From contig JALKBU010000227.1 of NCBI GenBank assembly GCA_023091735.1, positions 1 to 58,720 of the forward strand: a DNA stretch of 58,720 nt, in the 5' to 3' direction. The notes under the pieces were generated by a model that had not been told where the DNA came from, made no database searches, and saw nothing but the letters and a program-made list of their open reading frames with translations. Below are positions 18,643 to 28,520 of this stretch, piece after piece. The DNA comes from Trichomonas tenax. Lineage: Eukaryota; Parabasalia; Trichomonadida; Trichomonadidae. Position 1 is the first letter of the stretch; each line of letters begins with the position of its first letter. The position numbers and the translations under genes are program-made.

Positions 18643-20115
18643 ATGACGCAGCGCGTTACGAGGCAAATGTTCGAACGCCGCTACGAGCAGAGGGCTCGTG
18701 ACGAGGCGATGTACTCTGTGTATCAAGCGAAAATCAAAGCAGAGCAAGCAGACAAAGTACAGCAAGAAACCGACGAGAGATCCGCTCTACGTCGCAAAGC
18801 AGCTCGTCAGAGAATCGCAGACGAGGAATTTGCGATGGCTGAGAAGATCTACAACCAGCAAAAGGCATACGAAACAAGGTGTCGCGAGATGGAAGAACAA
18901 GATGCAATTGCTCAGGCTTTAGCTGAACAGACACAGGCAGAGGTTCGCGATCAGAAAATGCGCGCTCTTCTCCGTGAAAACGACGCTGAAATCCGCGAAC
19001 TTAAGTCCAAATTACAAACAGCTTTAATCACACAGACAAGAGACAAGCAGATCAAGGAGACAGAGAAGCGCCGTAAGGAGGAGCAGCAGGAACGTGTTGA
19101 AGAAGAACAACAGATGATGCGCAATTATCGCAGAGAAGAGGCCGCACGCGCGATGGAAGAGGAAGCAAAGCATGCAAACTCACTCGCCACGCGTGCCTTC
19201 ATCCAGGAGCAGCTCAGAGACAAAGAGCGCAGACGCCAGCTTCTTGAAGTCGCCGAAAGAAAGCGCGATGAACAGCAGGTTAACGAAATCGTTGCACGTG
19301 TCCAGCGCGAGGATGCTGAGCGCGAGGCAGCTTATCGCCAGAAGCAGCAGCGTAACTACGCAGAGATGAAGGAATTCATGGCTGCAAGACAAGCGATGAA
19401 AGAGCGAGAGCGCCAGGAACAGGAGGAAGAGAACCGCAAGATCGCTGAGTTCTCAATGAACGTCGATGAGCGTCTCCGCCGCGCACAAGAAGAACAGAAA
19501 CTCCGCGATGCTCAGCGTGAAGCTATTGGTCGCCGCATCGCAGAAGACATCCACCGCAAACAGAAGGAAGACGACGAATACGAACAGCTTTGCCTCGATC
19601 TCGCAGAGCAACAGGAACTCCAGAAATTGCAGGACCGCGAGAAAGCAGAAGCAGAAAAGATCAGACGCCAGATCGATGACTGTAAGGTCTTCATGGAGCA
19701 ATCACTTCGTGCAAAGGCCGCAGAGAAGGAGCGCACAAGGATTGCAGAGCTCAAGCTCAAGCAACAGATGGCTGAGGAGCAGAAGCGTCTTAATGAGCTC
19801 GCTGCTGTCGAACAAGAAAACGCTCGCATCAAGAACGAGAAGTACAGAAGAGAACTCACAAGGCAGATGCTCCAGAAGAAGGAGATGTACGAAGCTGCTA
19901 GACAACAGGAACTCAGGAAGCTTCAGCTCGAGCAGGAGAGAGAAGACGAGAGACAGAGAATTCTCAACGAAGAGAGAAGGAAATTGGTTATCAATCACAT
20001 TCTTTCTATGGGTGCGGATGCTGTCAAGTATTTGCCCCAGGGCGTTCTCAAGGAGGAGGACTTGGACTACTTGCCAGAAGAATACAGAATAGCTATTCTC
20101 AACACAAAGATTTAG
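18643..20115 (+). CDS. MNS1: MNS1-like axonemal protein (TPH domain)
   Basis: The 490-residue protein is one continuous Arg-, Glu- and Gln-rich helix from end to end, fitting the trichohyalin-plectin homology domain. Its length matches MNS1 (about 495) and it ends, as that family does, with a small C-terminal motif: YLPQGVLKEEDLDYLPEEY resembles the G-Y-L-P-K-G-V segment near the end of MNS1/CFAP127. MNS1 is a microtubule inner protein of doublet microtubules in motile cilia and flagella. GC-rich codon choice is strong and unlike its AT-rich neighbours, suggesting high expression. Other TPH-domain proteins such as CFAP45 or CFAP53 are alternatives. Confidence 0.7.
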   Translation: MTQRVTRQMFERRYEQRARDEAMYSVYQAKIKAEQADKVQQETDERSALRRKAARQRIADEEFAMAEKIYNQQKAYETRCREMEEQDAIAQALAEQTQAEVRDQKMRALLRENDAEIRELKSKLQTALITQTRDKQIKETEKRRKEEQQERVEEEQQMMRNYRREEAARAMEEEAKHANSLATRAFIQEQLRDKERRRQLLEVAERKRDEQQVNEIVARVQREDAEREAAYRQKQQRNYAEMKEFMAARQAMKERERQEQEEENRKIAEFSMNVDERLRRAQEEQKLRDAQREAIGRRIAEDIHRKQKEDDEYEQLCLDLAEQQELQKLQDREKAEAEKIRRQIDDCKVFMEQSLRAKAAEKERTRIAELKLKQQMAEEQKRLNELAAVEQENARIKNEKYRRELTRQMLQKKEMYEAARQQELRKLQLEQEREDERQRILNEERRKLVINHILSMGADAVKYLPQGVLKEEDLDYLPEEYRIAILNTKI

Positions 20116-20483
20116 TGTCATTATTGCTTTTTTTATTTATAAATAAATGGTAATTTATTATCTGTGACTTCAATTAAATTGACTATCTTTAACTATTTAT
20201 TTAAAAGATTTCGACAAATAAGCACAATTTGGCAAAGATAATGTAACGACGATTGAATGCATTCATAGAAGGAAAGTCAATTCTTTCTTTGGAAGGTGAA
20301 AACGTATCGAATCATTCCGTTTGGATTCTGTATTAATGAAAACAGTATCAATCATTGGAATATAAACTCCAAAAAGTGAGAATTTTTCTCTAAAATTCCT
20401 TTCAGAATGAGATTAATGTAATACACAATACATAATTTTATTCACTGAAAGTAATATATTAAACAACAATTTTGGATATAACT
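20116..20483. other. Convergent intergenic stretch, gene-free
   Basis: This 368-nt AT-rich stretch lies between the 3' ends of convergent genes. No gene or repeat is seen. Confidence 0.4.
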
Positions 20484-21698
20484 TCACCATTTGTATTCTT
20501 CTACAGGCGGACATTTCATTCTTGCGTAGATCCTAAACATGTCTCTGTTCGTTGATCTGATGTGCTCAAATGACCAATCGTTCATTGTATCATCACATGT
20601 GATGTTAATGAATGCAGTATCTGAGAAATATTGCGTGAATCCAATTGGAACTTCTTCCTTGTCATCAGCAAATTGTGGAATCAAAGGTGTTGTCGCAGCA
20701 TGAAGAAGGCCTCCTTCACGCTCATAATTCTTTGGAGGAACGGCAATAGCCCATCCAAATCTATATTTATAGTCTATGTTTGTTGGTCCATAAGGAATCG
20801 GAAATGATTTTCCTGATATTGGACTCCAATCGATGAAAACGCTCGCGTTATCGGACTTTCTAATCCAGTCCGTTCTAATGCCGTAGTGGCACCTTATTAT
20901 CTGAGCGGGCGGCATGAAGTGGAAGTTAACAGGAGGCTTGTGAACGAATCCATTATTGATTTCACAAATCGGATCTGCTGAAAAGAATTCTTCATTGCGT
21001 TTTTCGATTACATAGCCTTCATCCCATCTCTGCTTAATGACATCTTCAGAACATTTAGCGAATCTCATCGATCCAGCGTATTGTCTTTTGCTGTACTTTT
21101 TATTGCATTCTGTTAAGTGTGGAGCAATTTCCTTGAAGTATCCATTAGAAACAGCGACACCAGCACCGCCCTGAGCGAATAATAAGCATCTTTCATCATC
21201 TTCGCGTCCGTAAACGACACTGTTCCAGGAACAGTAAAAGTGTCCAAGGACCTTACTTTCGTTTGAGTCAAACTCGGATAAAACTTTAAATAAATTTCGT
21301 TTAACAGGATATGAGTCATCATCAATGAAAAAGTACCATTTTTTGCTTTCATTCATCCTATAGAACATTTCCATTGCTTTAACAAAGCGTGGTTGTGCTC
21401 TTTCCCAATTTGATGGAAATAACCAAACTTGATTACAATTTCCGAGCTCTACGAAGTGCAGTGTTGTTGGATTTGCGATTTTCTGTAATTCTTCTTTAAC
21501 GCCGGGCTCATAAAAGTCTGAAAAGATTGTAACATCTTTAAAAGCGCGAATCCACGTTTTTGCTTGTACCCCGACTCTTTTTGACACGACTTCTTTTCCA
21601 GACCATACAGCGACAGCGACGTCGTCAATGTTAAGAGCGTAAAAAAAGAGAAAGAAAAAACTTAGCAAAATCTGGCATTGTTCTACTTTACATGTCAT
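20484..21698 (-). CDS. Fringe/C1GALT-type glycosyltransferase (GT31-like)
   Basis: The 404-residue protein has an N-terminal hydrophobic stretch at about 9-24 (ILLSFFFLFFYAL), which may be a signal anchor for the secretory pathway. The catalytic domain has the metal-binding DxD motif in FFIDDDSYP at about 122 and the family feature FAQGGAGVAVS at about 170-180. Fringe- and C1GALT-like enzymes transfer sugars onto glycoproteins in the Golgi. The substrate cannot be inferred. The ATG is embedded in the promoter-like motif TTTACATGTCAT, so the precise start is uncertain, but the next in-frame ATG would remove the anchor and part of the domain. Confidence 0.7.
   Translation of the reverse strand: MTCKVEQCQILLSFFFLFFYALNIDDVAVAVWSGKEVVSKRVGVQAKTWIRAFKDVTIFSDFYEPGVKEELQKIANPTTLHFVELGNCNQVWLFPSNWERAQPRFVKAMEMFYRMNESKKWYFFIDDDSYPVKRNLFKVLSEFDSNESKVLGHFYCSWNSVVYGREDDERCLLFAQGGAGVAVSNGYFKEIAPHLTECNKKYSKRQYAGSMRFAKCSEDVIKQRWDEGYVIEKRNEEFFSADPICEINNGFVHKPPVNFHFMPPAQIIRCHYGIRTDWIRKSDNASVFIDWSPISGKSFPIPYGPTNIDYKYRFGWAIAVPPKNYEREGGLLHAATTPLIPQFADDKEEVPIGFTQYFSDTAFINITCDDTMNDWSFEHIRSTNRDMFRIYARMKCPPVEEYKW
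21687..21697 (+). promoter_or_regulatory. TTTACATGTCA element overlapping a start codon
   Basis: The minus-strand ATG of the glycosyltransferase at 21698-21696 overlaps this copy of the recurrent motif. A second TTCATGTCAA lies about 12 nt further upstream. Confidence 0.4.
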
Positions 21699-21993
21699 AT
21701 TTCATGTCAAAATTTTAACCTTAACATTCTTTCTCCTCTTCCACCATTTAAAAAACATTTATTTATTATTTGAAGTCGATGTTTATTTATATAATAATAT
21801 AGTCTTTAATATAATATAAGAGCTCATGTATAATTGTAACGTTTAAACTTTTCACAAAATATTTTTGATTCACATTCAATATAAGCTCATTTCACAAAGC
21901 CTAGATGATTGGCAATCTATCTTAGGCTTAGATTATTTGTAATTTAAAAATATATAATATTTATATACTCTAATATATTACAAAAATACCTTC

Positions 21994-22998
21994 TCAGTCG
22001 TCATCTTCTGCATCTAAAAGATTTGCAGGCATTGTGAAGATGCCATCTCTATTAATATAGTCAATCATCTGATCAAGATCCTCTAAATGAGTGAATGGCT
22101 CGTAATCTGGCGATTTTGTGATATGTCTGTACTTTCCAAGCATTGTATTAACTGACCAACGATATTCATGGCGATCTGAACAACCGTATTGTTTTGCAAT
22201 TGCTAGGTACCTCCTGGCCAACATCAGTGGATTCTTTTCTGGATTTTCGGAGAAAATTGTTGGATTTTTCAATGCCGCTGAGGAAATAATAACAGATTCG
22301 CAACCGGTCTTTTCCATCATCTCCTTTGCCATTGAGGGGTTCTTCACACCACCATTTCCTATTTTTGCGACGTGTAAGTGATCGAAAACTAATTTCATAT
22401 CATCATAGGCAACAGAGCCTTTATTCTTTTGTTCCTTCAGTCTTCCATGAACGGCGATTGCGGAAGCACCTGCATTTTGGCATGCGACGGCAAATTGAAT
22501 TGATTCTTCGATATTATGATGAATTCTGTGTTTGACTGAAATTGGGATATTGTAATTGCGTCTCAATGCAGAAACAACATCAGAAACGATCTGAGGCTCA
22601 CTCATTAGCGCACTTCCTGTTCCGCGAGAAGTTGCGAAACTTTCTGGGCATCCGCAGTTCAAATCAATGGCATCAGCAAACTTTGCCACAACATTTGCAG
22701 CCTGTACAGCTTTGACAGGGTCGCTTGTTAAGATTTGGAAAATTAACTTTCCTTTTTCTTGTGGAGCTGTATGGAAATGAACATGTGGATTGTTTGGCCA
22801 ACCGAAGTACATCGTATACGGGTCCTCTGTTTCATCGTAGTGGCTTACAAGGATCGAATCGACACTTGTTGCAGGACCATAAACGCCATCAGCGCCATTC
22901 TCGAGGCACATCAGTCTGAACGGGAGGTTTGAAGCTCTAACCATCGGACCGGCAAAAATTTTTCCGCGGTAAAAGTCGCAAGGATCTGAAGACAGCAA
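21994..22998 (-). CDS. tRNA-dihydrouridine synthase, Dus2-like
   Basis: The 334-residue protein has the Dus FMN-binding TIM barrel. The start IFAGPMVRASNLPFRLM corresponds to the A-P-M-V-x-x-x-x-L-P-x-R motif; NCGCPE at about 115-120 carries the catalytic Cys; RGTGSALM follows; then IPISVKHRI, the HGR motif in IAVHGRLKEQ, and IGNGGVKNP. Dus2 reduces U20 of the tRNA D-loop with NADPH. The sequence before the catalytic Cys and the spacing fit Dus2 rather than Dus1 or Dus3; the double-stranded RNA-binding domain of animal Dus2 is absent. The acidic tail is short. TTACATGTCA and ACGTGTCAAAT elements lie 78-110 nt upstream. Confidence 0.8.
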   Translation of the reverse strand: MLSSDPCDFYRGKIFAGPMVRASNLPFRLMCLENGADGVYGPATSVDSILVSHYDETEDPYTMYFGWPNNPHVHFHTAPQEKGKLIFQILTSDPVKAVQAANVVAKFADAIDLNCGCPESFATSRGTGSALMSEPQIVSDVVSALRRNYNIPISVKHRIHHNIEESIQFAVACQNAGASAIAVHGRLKEQKNKGSVAYDDMKLVFDHLHVAKIGNGGVKNPSMAKEMMEKTGCESVIISSAALKNPTIFSENPEKNPLMLARRYLAIAKQYGCSDRHEYRWSVNTMLGKYRHITKSPDYEPFTHLEDLDQMIDYINRDGIFTMPANLLDAEDDD

Positions 22999-23218
22999 TT
23001 TTTTAAAAAATAGACGATTATTTTCTCATGAAACATTAAAATTTTGACGCTTGTCAAAGAACCATAATTTATTAGTTACATGTCATAAAATAAATTACGT
23101 GTCAAATATTTCACAAATAATCATGACAATGTAAAGTGCCATATTCAGAACCTTAATGTCAAATTGCAAAAATAGTTCGTTATCAAAATCGTCACTTTTC
23201 TTCTAAATATTATTCGTT
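22999..23218. promoter_or_regulatory. Bidirectional promoter between Dus2-like and AK9-like genes
   Basis: It contains TTACATGTCA at 23076-23085, ACGTGTCAAAT at about 23099, and on the plus strand an initiator-like TCACTTTT at 23192-23199, 20 nt before the AK9-like ATG. Both divergent genes probably use this region. Confidence 0.5.
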
Positions 23219-26200
23219 ATGAATTGCAGGAAACAGCTTGGTATCATCGCCCAGGGCGAAGACTACAAGCCTCCGAAGGTACCTTTGGACTGCAAACGAC
23301 TTTTTCAAAATGTCCATCTGCGTGGATATATGCGTAATCTGTTTAGATTCTTAGATATGTTACCGGGCACTTCAAATGCAACGATTGAATCATATCAGAA
23401 ATACGTGACAGACATTATTAAATATCTACTGCCTGAAGCACCAAGCAAAGTGATCCAACAAAACGTTGCTTCGGACACAGTTTTATATTTGAAGCAAGGA
23501 ATTTCCTTCGAAGTATTTTTCGACGCCATTATCAAATACGTAGCACTCGCAATCAAATCTTCGCAAAATCAGGATTTAATTAATAAATTATTTGAAATTC
23601 TAAATCATTTCAATGATTGCGCTCCAAATTCGTTAGTTAAATTAAACCGCGAACCAGAGAAGTTGCCACTTAATTATTGGTCATCGCTCATCAATGCAGC
23701 AGGCGAAATTCGTCCATGTTTTATTGTTCTTGGTGTTAACACCCAAAGATCGAAACTTTTCGAAAAAGTTCTCGCTGATAAAACCGGTGCTTTACTTCTC
23801 GATATTCCAAATCTCATTAATTGGCCATTAAGATCTCCAAAAGTCGAAGCTGCGCGTGTTAAGTTGACACAGGGTGGCTATATCACATACCAAGAGGCTG
23901 AAGACATCATCGTCGAGTGTGCTTTGTCCGATGAAGCTAAATATCGTGGTTGGGTTATTCCTTCGTCTTTCAAGAAAGAATCATTCGATTTTCACAAGCT
24001 TTTCGCATCTGATGCCGAAATGTGGCAGCGCTGCTTCCTCGTTGATCTTGATATCTCGTTAGAAAATCTTATTGATATTTCAAACTCAAGAAAATTCGAT
24101 CCTCAGGATGAGAAAATCATTTCATTCCTCGAACCATCGTCAATGCTCTTCGTACAGCGTCTCAAACGCCGCGAATTCGTTGGTCGTGAAATCGAGCCAG
24201 ATGCAGAAGAAGAAGAGCAGCAGGAAGCCGAAGAAAACGATGAAGAGGAAGAGAAGGAGGAGAAGCTCATGTTGTACAAGGCGCCAAACTATTCAATACC
24301 AGAGGAAACAGGAGACGAGACAACAAAGCCATCCGAGGAAGAAGATGGAGAAGCGCAAGCGAGATTGCTGACACTTCCAGAAGAATCCGTTAAGCAGCTC
24401 ACAGCACGCTTCAACAAGCACAAGGAGGAGAAGGCAGCATTCGTCTTCGACAACCCACACAAGCACATCACGATCGATGCGACACAGAGCTTGAACGAAA
24501 TGGCCGCGATTGTTTGCGATCATGCATCCATCATCACACCTGCTGTTTATCCATCGCCAATCGTTGTCAACGAAGAAGAGGAACAAGATGAGCCAAAGTT
24601 CTCACCAGTCGGCAACAAATGTGTTGTTTCTCTCGTTGACGACAAAGAGACAGTTGTTGGCGACACAAAGGTCGGCGTCAAGTTCTATGGATTCACATTC
24701 TTCTTCAAGAACGAGGATTACAAGCGAAAGTTCTGCCAGCATCCACTCGACTATCTCAAGGAGGCTTATCACACATATCACCACCGCGTTATCATCACAG
24801 GCACAGACCTCTCTGGAAAGAAGTCTGTCGCTCAGAAGCTCTCAGAGTTCTTCGACACGCCAATTGTTGACTTCGCAACAGTCATCGAAGAGACGAAGTT
24901 GAGAATCCCAGTCGCTAAGGAGGGCGGAGAAGAGTCAGAGGAACCGACGTCAGAAGAGCAACCAAAGGAAGAAGAACCACCTAAAGAGGAAGAGGCTCCA
25001 AAGCCAGAAGAAGCAAAGAACGAGGAGGAAGATAAGAAGGAGTCTAAAGGCGAAGAAGAGGACAAGAAAGAGGCAACGGGCGAGGAAGAAGAAAAGAAGG
25101 AAACAGAGGAGAAGAAGCAAAAGAAAGAAGAATTGCCACCAGTTTTCACAACAGGATACATCACAATAATGTCATCATTTGATCTCGAGCCACTGAAGGT
25201 CTTCGAGCAGAACGAATCTCTCGCTCCAGAGGTCATCATCTGCCTCAAGATGAAGAGCGAGCCGGAGTTCTTACTTCCAAGAATTTCTGCATATCTCGAA
25301 TCACAGCAGATCGATCCATCGCAGAACGAAGTTCACCTCAAGAAGTACGCGAAGTCGATCGAGAAATGGTCCGAGAAGTTCGCGGAGTTCCAGGAACAGG
25401 CGAAGGAGCTCAACTTCAACATCCAAGTCTTAGATGCTTCTCTCAAGCTCGATGAAGTCTTCTGGGATGCTGCTTATCTGGCAGACCCAATGCTTCCAAG
25501 ATGCGAAGACGTCGAAGGAGAGCCAACATTCGGCTACCTCGGAAACTTCTGCCCAGTCACAATGAAGGACAAGCATCTCCTCCAAGCGGGCGCAGACACA
25601 ACAGCGACATTCATGGGCGCAAACTTCGCATTCGCCGATGACACATGCATGGAGAGATTTAAAGCTGCACCTCTCGCATTTCTTTCACCTCTTCCTGCTG
25701 TTCCACCGCCACGCATTCTCATCGTTGGCAGCAGAGGATCTTCGAAGTCCGCAATCGCTCAGGCGCTCGGACAGATCCACAACGCTCCTGTTTTCGAGCT
25801 CCCGCCAAACCCAGTTTTCAAGAAGGTCACCGAAGAAGAGGAAGAACCAGATCCAGAGGAGACAACGAAGAAGACACTCGAACCATTCTTCAAGATGGTC
25901 ATGGAGAAGACAGACAGCCAGAAGCTCGGCTGGATCATCGAGGGCACACCAGCGCACGGCTCTGCTGGACAGCTCTTAGTCGACAGCGGTCTCAAAGCAG
26001 ATTTCGTCATCTGCCTTGAGCAGGACGAGAAGTGGGCACTGATGAGAAACCACCACAGATTAACGGACGACGAACAGATCATGACTGAAGAAGGCGAAGA
26101 CAGCGGCATTGCAAAGGAAGTTGCGGCAACAGTCGCAGAAGGAACAGCAAGAGGCGAAGCGATCACAATCGACACATCCCGCAGATTCACAAGCATCATG

Positions 26201-27814
26201 AAGATGGTCAACAACGCTTTGCAGCGCGAACTTCTTCACCGCAAGTCTCTCTTCTTGTCACAGCTTTCTCAGCCACTCGAAGAGCCAATTGAAGCACTCA
26301 ACAAACACGTAGCATTCATCTCGCAGTTCGGACGCTATTGCCCAGTTTGCTTGCAGGAGACAGGATCACTCCATCTCACAGACCTCTCAATCGCGTGCAC
26401 ATTCTTGGGCCGTGCTTTCTTCTTCGACACGAACAAGGACTGTCAGAAGTTCATGGATGATCCGCTCACATACGTGACACAGCTCCGTCCACCTGCGTTC
26501 CCATTCGTTCCAAGAGTCTCCGTTCTCGGATCTCCAGAACTCGCAGCAAGACTCGCAGAAACTCTCCAGGCAGAGCTCATCCGCCCAAGAGACGTCATCG
26601 CGCGTGTTGCAAAGCACTCGACAACATTCGGTGCAAAGATCAGGAAGACACTCGCATCAGGTGGTGCCGTCGATGCTTCAATCTTCAAGGAGGCACTCTC
26701 AGCTGTCCTCACGAGACACGACTGCCAAGTCAGAGGCTTCGTTCTTGATGGATATCCGATGAAGCTTTCAGAGCTGTTGGGAATGCGAACATCCGGAATT
26801 ATGCCTTCAGACGTCGTCGTTGTCAAAGGCGATGAGCAGCTCATTCAGCATTCGATAGAGAATTTCCACAACGTCATCGATGTCTCGCAGGAGAAGACTA
26901 CATGGATGAAGCTCATCAAGGCAACGGAGAGATTGAACTACAACATGAACCAGCGCTGGGAGTCACTCCTCGCCATCGACGAGAAGCGCCCATACTGCGT
27001 TTCTGCACTCGATGTCTCACCAGAGATGGTTGAACGCGGCCTTGTTGATAGATTTGGACACTACTGCCCAATGACATTAGTTGCCGATAACGTCGCAGTT
27101 GCCAACAATCCAAAGGATTGGGAGAACATCGTCTTCTACGACGGCAAAGCATATCACATGAGAACATCGGAGCTCAGAGACGCATTCCTCAAGTCCCCAA
27201 CACCATTCATATACAACTGGTCAGAGAAGAAGATCACAATCGCGAAGCGTGATCAGGAGTCATCTCTGAAGCCAGAGCTCGAAGGATATGATGTCATCGA
27301 GCTGCAGAAAGGCAACTTCACAAAGGGCAACGAAACACTCTCCGCAGTTGTCGAAGGTAAGAAGTTCATTTTCGAGAACGAGAACAATCTCCTCGAGTTC
27401 TGTGCGAACAGCGGACGATATATCACAGTCAAGCTTCCGCCGCACAGACCAGTTGCTGCTCCGGAGGGAATGACACCAACGAACCAACTCCCGACAGTCG
27501 CATTCCTCGAACAGTCCGTTGGTGATGTTGTCACAGAGTGCATTGTCGAGTTCACGGAGAGACGCCCGAAGATCCCAGGAATGACATTCGAACAGTCCGT
27601 TCTCGAATACATCGCTACATATATCAGAGCGCACGCAAAGAATGTTGGTCCTCTCCTTCACGAGAGGTTCTCACAGCAAATGGATGAAATGAACGAACTC
27701 GTCAGTCTTGCGCAGAAGCTCAAGGAGTCACTGGAGACACCTGTCGAAATGAGAAACGAGGCCGAGCACGAACGACTTTGTAATTTGTGGAAGGAAAAGA
27801 ATGCAAAAGTTTAA
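23219..27814 (+). CDS. AK9-like multidomain adenylate kinase
   Basis: The 1531-residue protein has repeated modules. P-loop-type sites are GTDLSGKKS (about 526) and VGSRGSSKS (about 837), with a degenerate one in VLGSPELAARL (about 1100). Kinase features follow, for example GWIIEGTPAHGS (about 906) and GFVLDGYP (about 1173). Between kinase parts lie four copies of a small Cys-containing module of type G-x-(F/Y)-C-P-(V/M) then F-x-G-x-x-(F/Y), at about 464, 774, 1037 and 1279, resembling a YHS-type domain. Acidic low-complexity stretches occupy about 327-355 and 565-640. This layout matches AK9-like proteins of ciliated cells, which interconvert nucleoside phosphates. Codons become much richer in G/C at the third base after about 24.1 kb. 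Confidence 0.75.
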   Translation: MNCRKQLGIIAQGEDYKPPKVPLDCKRLFQNVHLRGYMRNLFRFLDMLPGTSNATIESYQKYVTDIIKYLLPEAPSKVIQQNVASDTVLYLKQGISFEVFFDAIIKYVALAIKSSQNQDLINKLFEILNHFNDCAPNSLVKLNREPEKLPLNYWSSLINAAGEIRPCFIVLGVNTQRSKLFEKVLADKTGALLLDIPNLINWPLRSPKVEAARVKLTQGGYITYQEAEDIIVECALSDEAKYRGWVIPSSFKKESFDFHKLFASDAEMWQRCFLVDLDISLENLIDISNSRKFDPQDEKIISFLEPSSMLFVQRLKRREFVGREIEPDAEEEEQQEAEENDEEEEKEEKLMLYKAPNYSIPEETGDETTKPSEEEDGEAQARLLTLPEESVKQLTARFNKHKEEKAAFVFDNPHKHITIDATQSLNEMAAIVCDHASIITPAVYPSPIVVNEEEEQDEPKFSPVGNKCVVSLVDDKETVVGDTKVGVKFYGFTFFFKNEDYKRKFCQHPLDYLKEAYHTYHHRVIITGTDLSGKKSVAQKLSEFFDTPIVDFATVIEETKLRIPVAKEGGEESEEPTSEEQPKEEEPPKEEEAPKPEEAKNEEEDKKESKGEEEDKKEATGEEEEKKETEEKKQKKEELPPVFTTGYITIMSSFDLEPLKVFEQNESLAPEVIICLKMKSEPEFLLPRISAYLESQQIDPSQNEVHLKKYAKSIEKWSEKFAEFQEQAKELNFNIQVLDASLKLDEVFWDAAYLADPMLPRCEDVEGEPTFGYLGNFCPVTMKDKHLLQAGADTTATFMGANFAFADDTCMERFKAAPLAFLSPLPAVPPPRILIVGSRGSSKSAIAQALGQIHNAPVFELPPNPVFKKVTEEEEEPDPEETTKKTLEPFFKMVMEKTDSQKLGWIIEGTPAHGSAGQLLVDSGLKADFVICLEQDEKWALMRNHHRLTDDEQIMTEEGEDSGIAKEVAATVAEGTARGEAITIDTSRRFTSIMKMVNNALQRELLHRKSLFLSQLSQPLEEPIEALNKHVAFISQFGRYCPVCLQETGSLHLTDLSIACTFLGRAFFFDTNKDCQKFMDDPLTYVTQLRPPAFPFVPRVSVLGSPELAARLAETLQAELIRPRDVIARVAKHSTTFGAKIRKTLASGGAVDASIFKEALSAVLTRHDCQVRGFVLDGYPMKLSELLGMRTSGIMPSDVVVVKGDEQLIQHSIENFHNVIDVSQEKTTWMKLIKATERLNYNMNQRWESLLAIDEKRPYCVSALDVSPEMVERGLVDRFGHYCPMTLVADNVAVANNPKDWENIVFYDGKAYHMRTSELRDAFLKSPTPFIYNWSEKKITIAKRDQESSLKPELEGYDVIELQKGNFTKGNETLSAVVEGKKFIFENENNLLEFCANSGRYITVKLPPHRPVAAPEGMTPTNQLPTVAFLEQSVGDVVTECIVEFTERRPKIPGMTFEQSVLEYIATYIRAHAKNVGPLLHERFSQQMDEMNELVSLAQKLKESLETPVEMRNEAEHERLCNLWKEKNAKV

Positions 27815-28520
27815 ATTATTATATTGTATAAAACAAATAAAAAACTAATTTTCAAATTTAGTTGTTTGTCGTTTCTTATTTACATTACATAAATCTCTAT
27901 ATTGTTATACTGATTCTCTTGGTTTGTCTATATATAAATCGTTTCTCGTTTTCACCTGAAAAGGCAATTGAATCAACAACTTTTTTCAAAAGTTACCGAA
28001 TCTCGTTGTGAAGCTTGTCCGGATGCTATGGTTCACATGAGTACAAAAGTCGATGACTGATATTAGCAATTATATAACAATAATATTTTTTTGAGTTTGT
28101 TGTTAAATGTGTGCAAATGTGATTCGCCTGAAATGTAGCCTAAAAAGACAAGTTTCTCGATGAGGATAGGCATTACCCTAGACTGCAAAAGTCTTCTGTT
28201 CTTATAAATGTATTCTTATAATGCCCAAAAAGGAGAAATTTAACTTTCCCGAAAAAGTGACACTCTACATAACATTAAAATAAAGCAATGTGGGTATTCA
28301 AAATAGATAAAAGTGAGTATATATGATGGCGAAGCTATGTGTAATCTATATTGCTAATAAAAGAACTTTTATTTCAAAAATAGATGATTTATAAGGAAAA
28401 GCAAAAAATATATGGAAAAGCTGAGCATTAGCTGCAGCTGAAGCAGGTAGCAGGCTAAAATCGGAGAGCACATATGTCATATGCGTTGCCTGTCAATGTC
28501 CCCAGCAAAGTTCAGCCTTA
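27815..28520. other. Gene-free stretch with an orphan promoter-like site
   Basis: TTTTCACCTGAAAAGG at about 27948 resembles the sequence before the MNS1 gene, but no gene follows. AAAAGTGACAC at about 28253 and AAAAGTGAGT at about 28311 are copies of the decamer seen at 2611-2688 and in the next element. No coding frame is convincing. Confidence 0.4.

Noticed and set aside
18650..20120. Long antisense and alternative-frame open frames over MNS1 and AK9-like genes
   Set aside because: They arise from the GC-rich third positions of the real genes and have low-complexity Ser, Arg or Leu composition.
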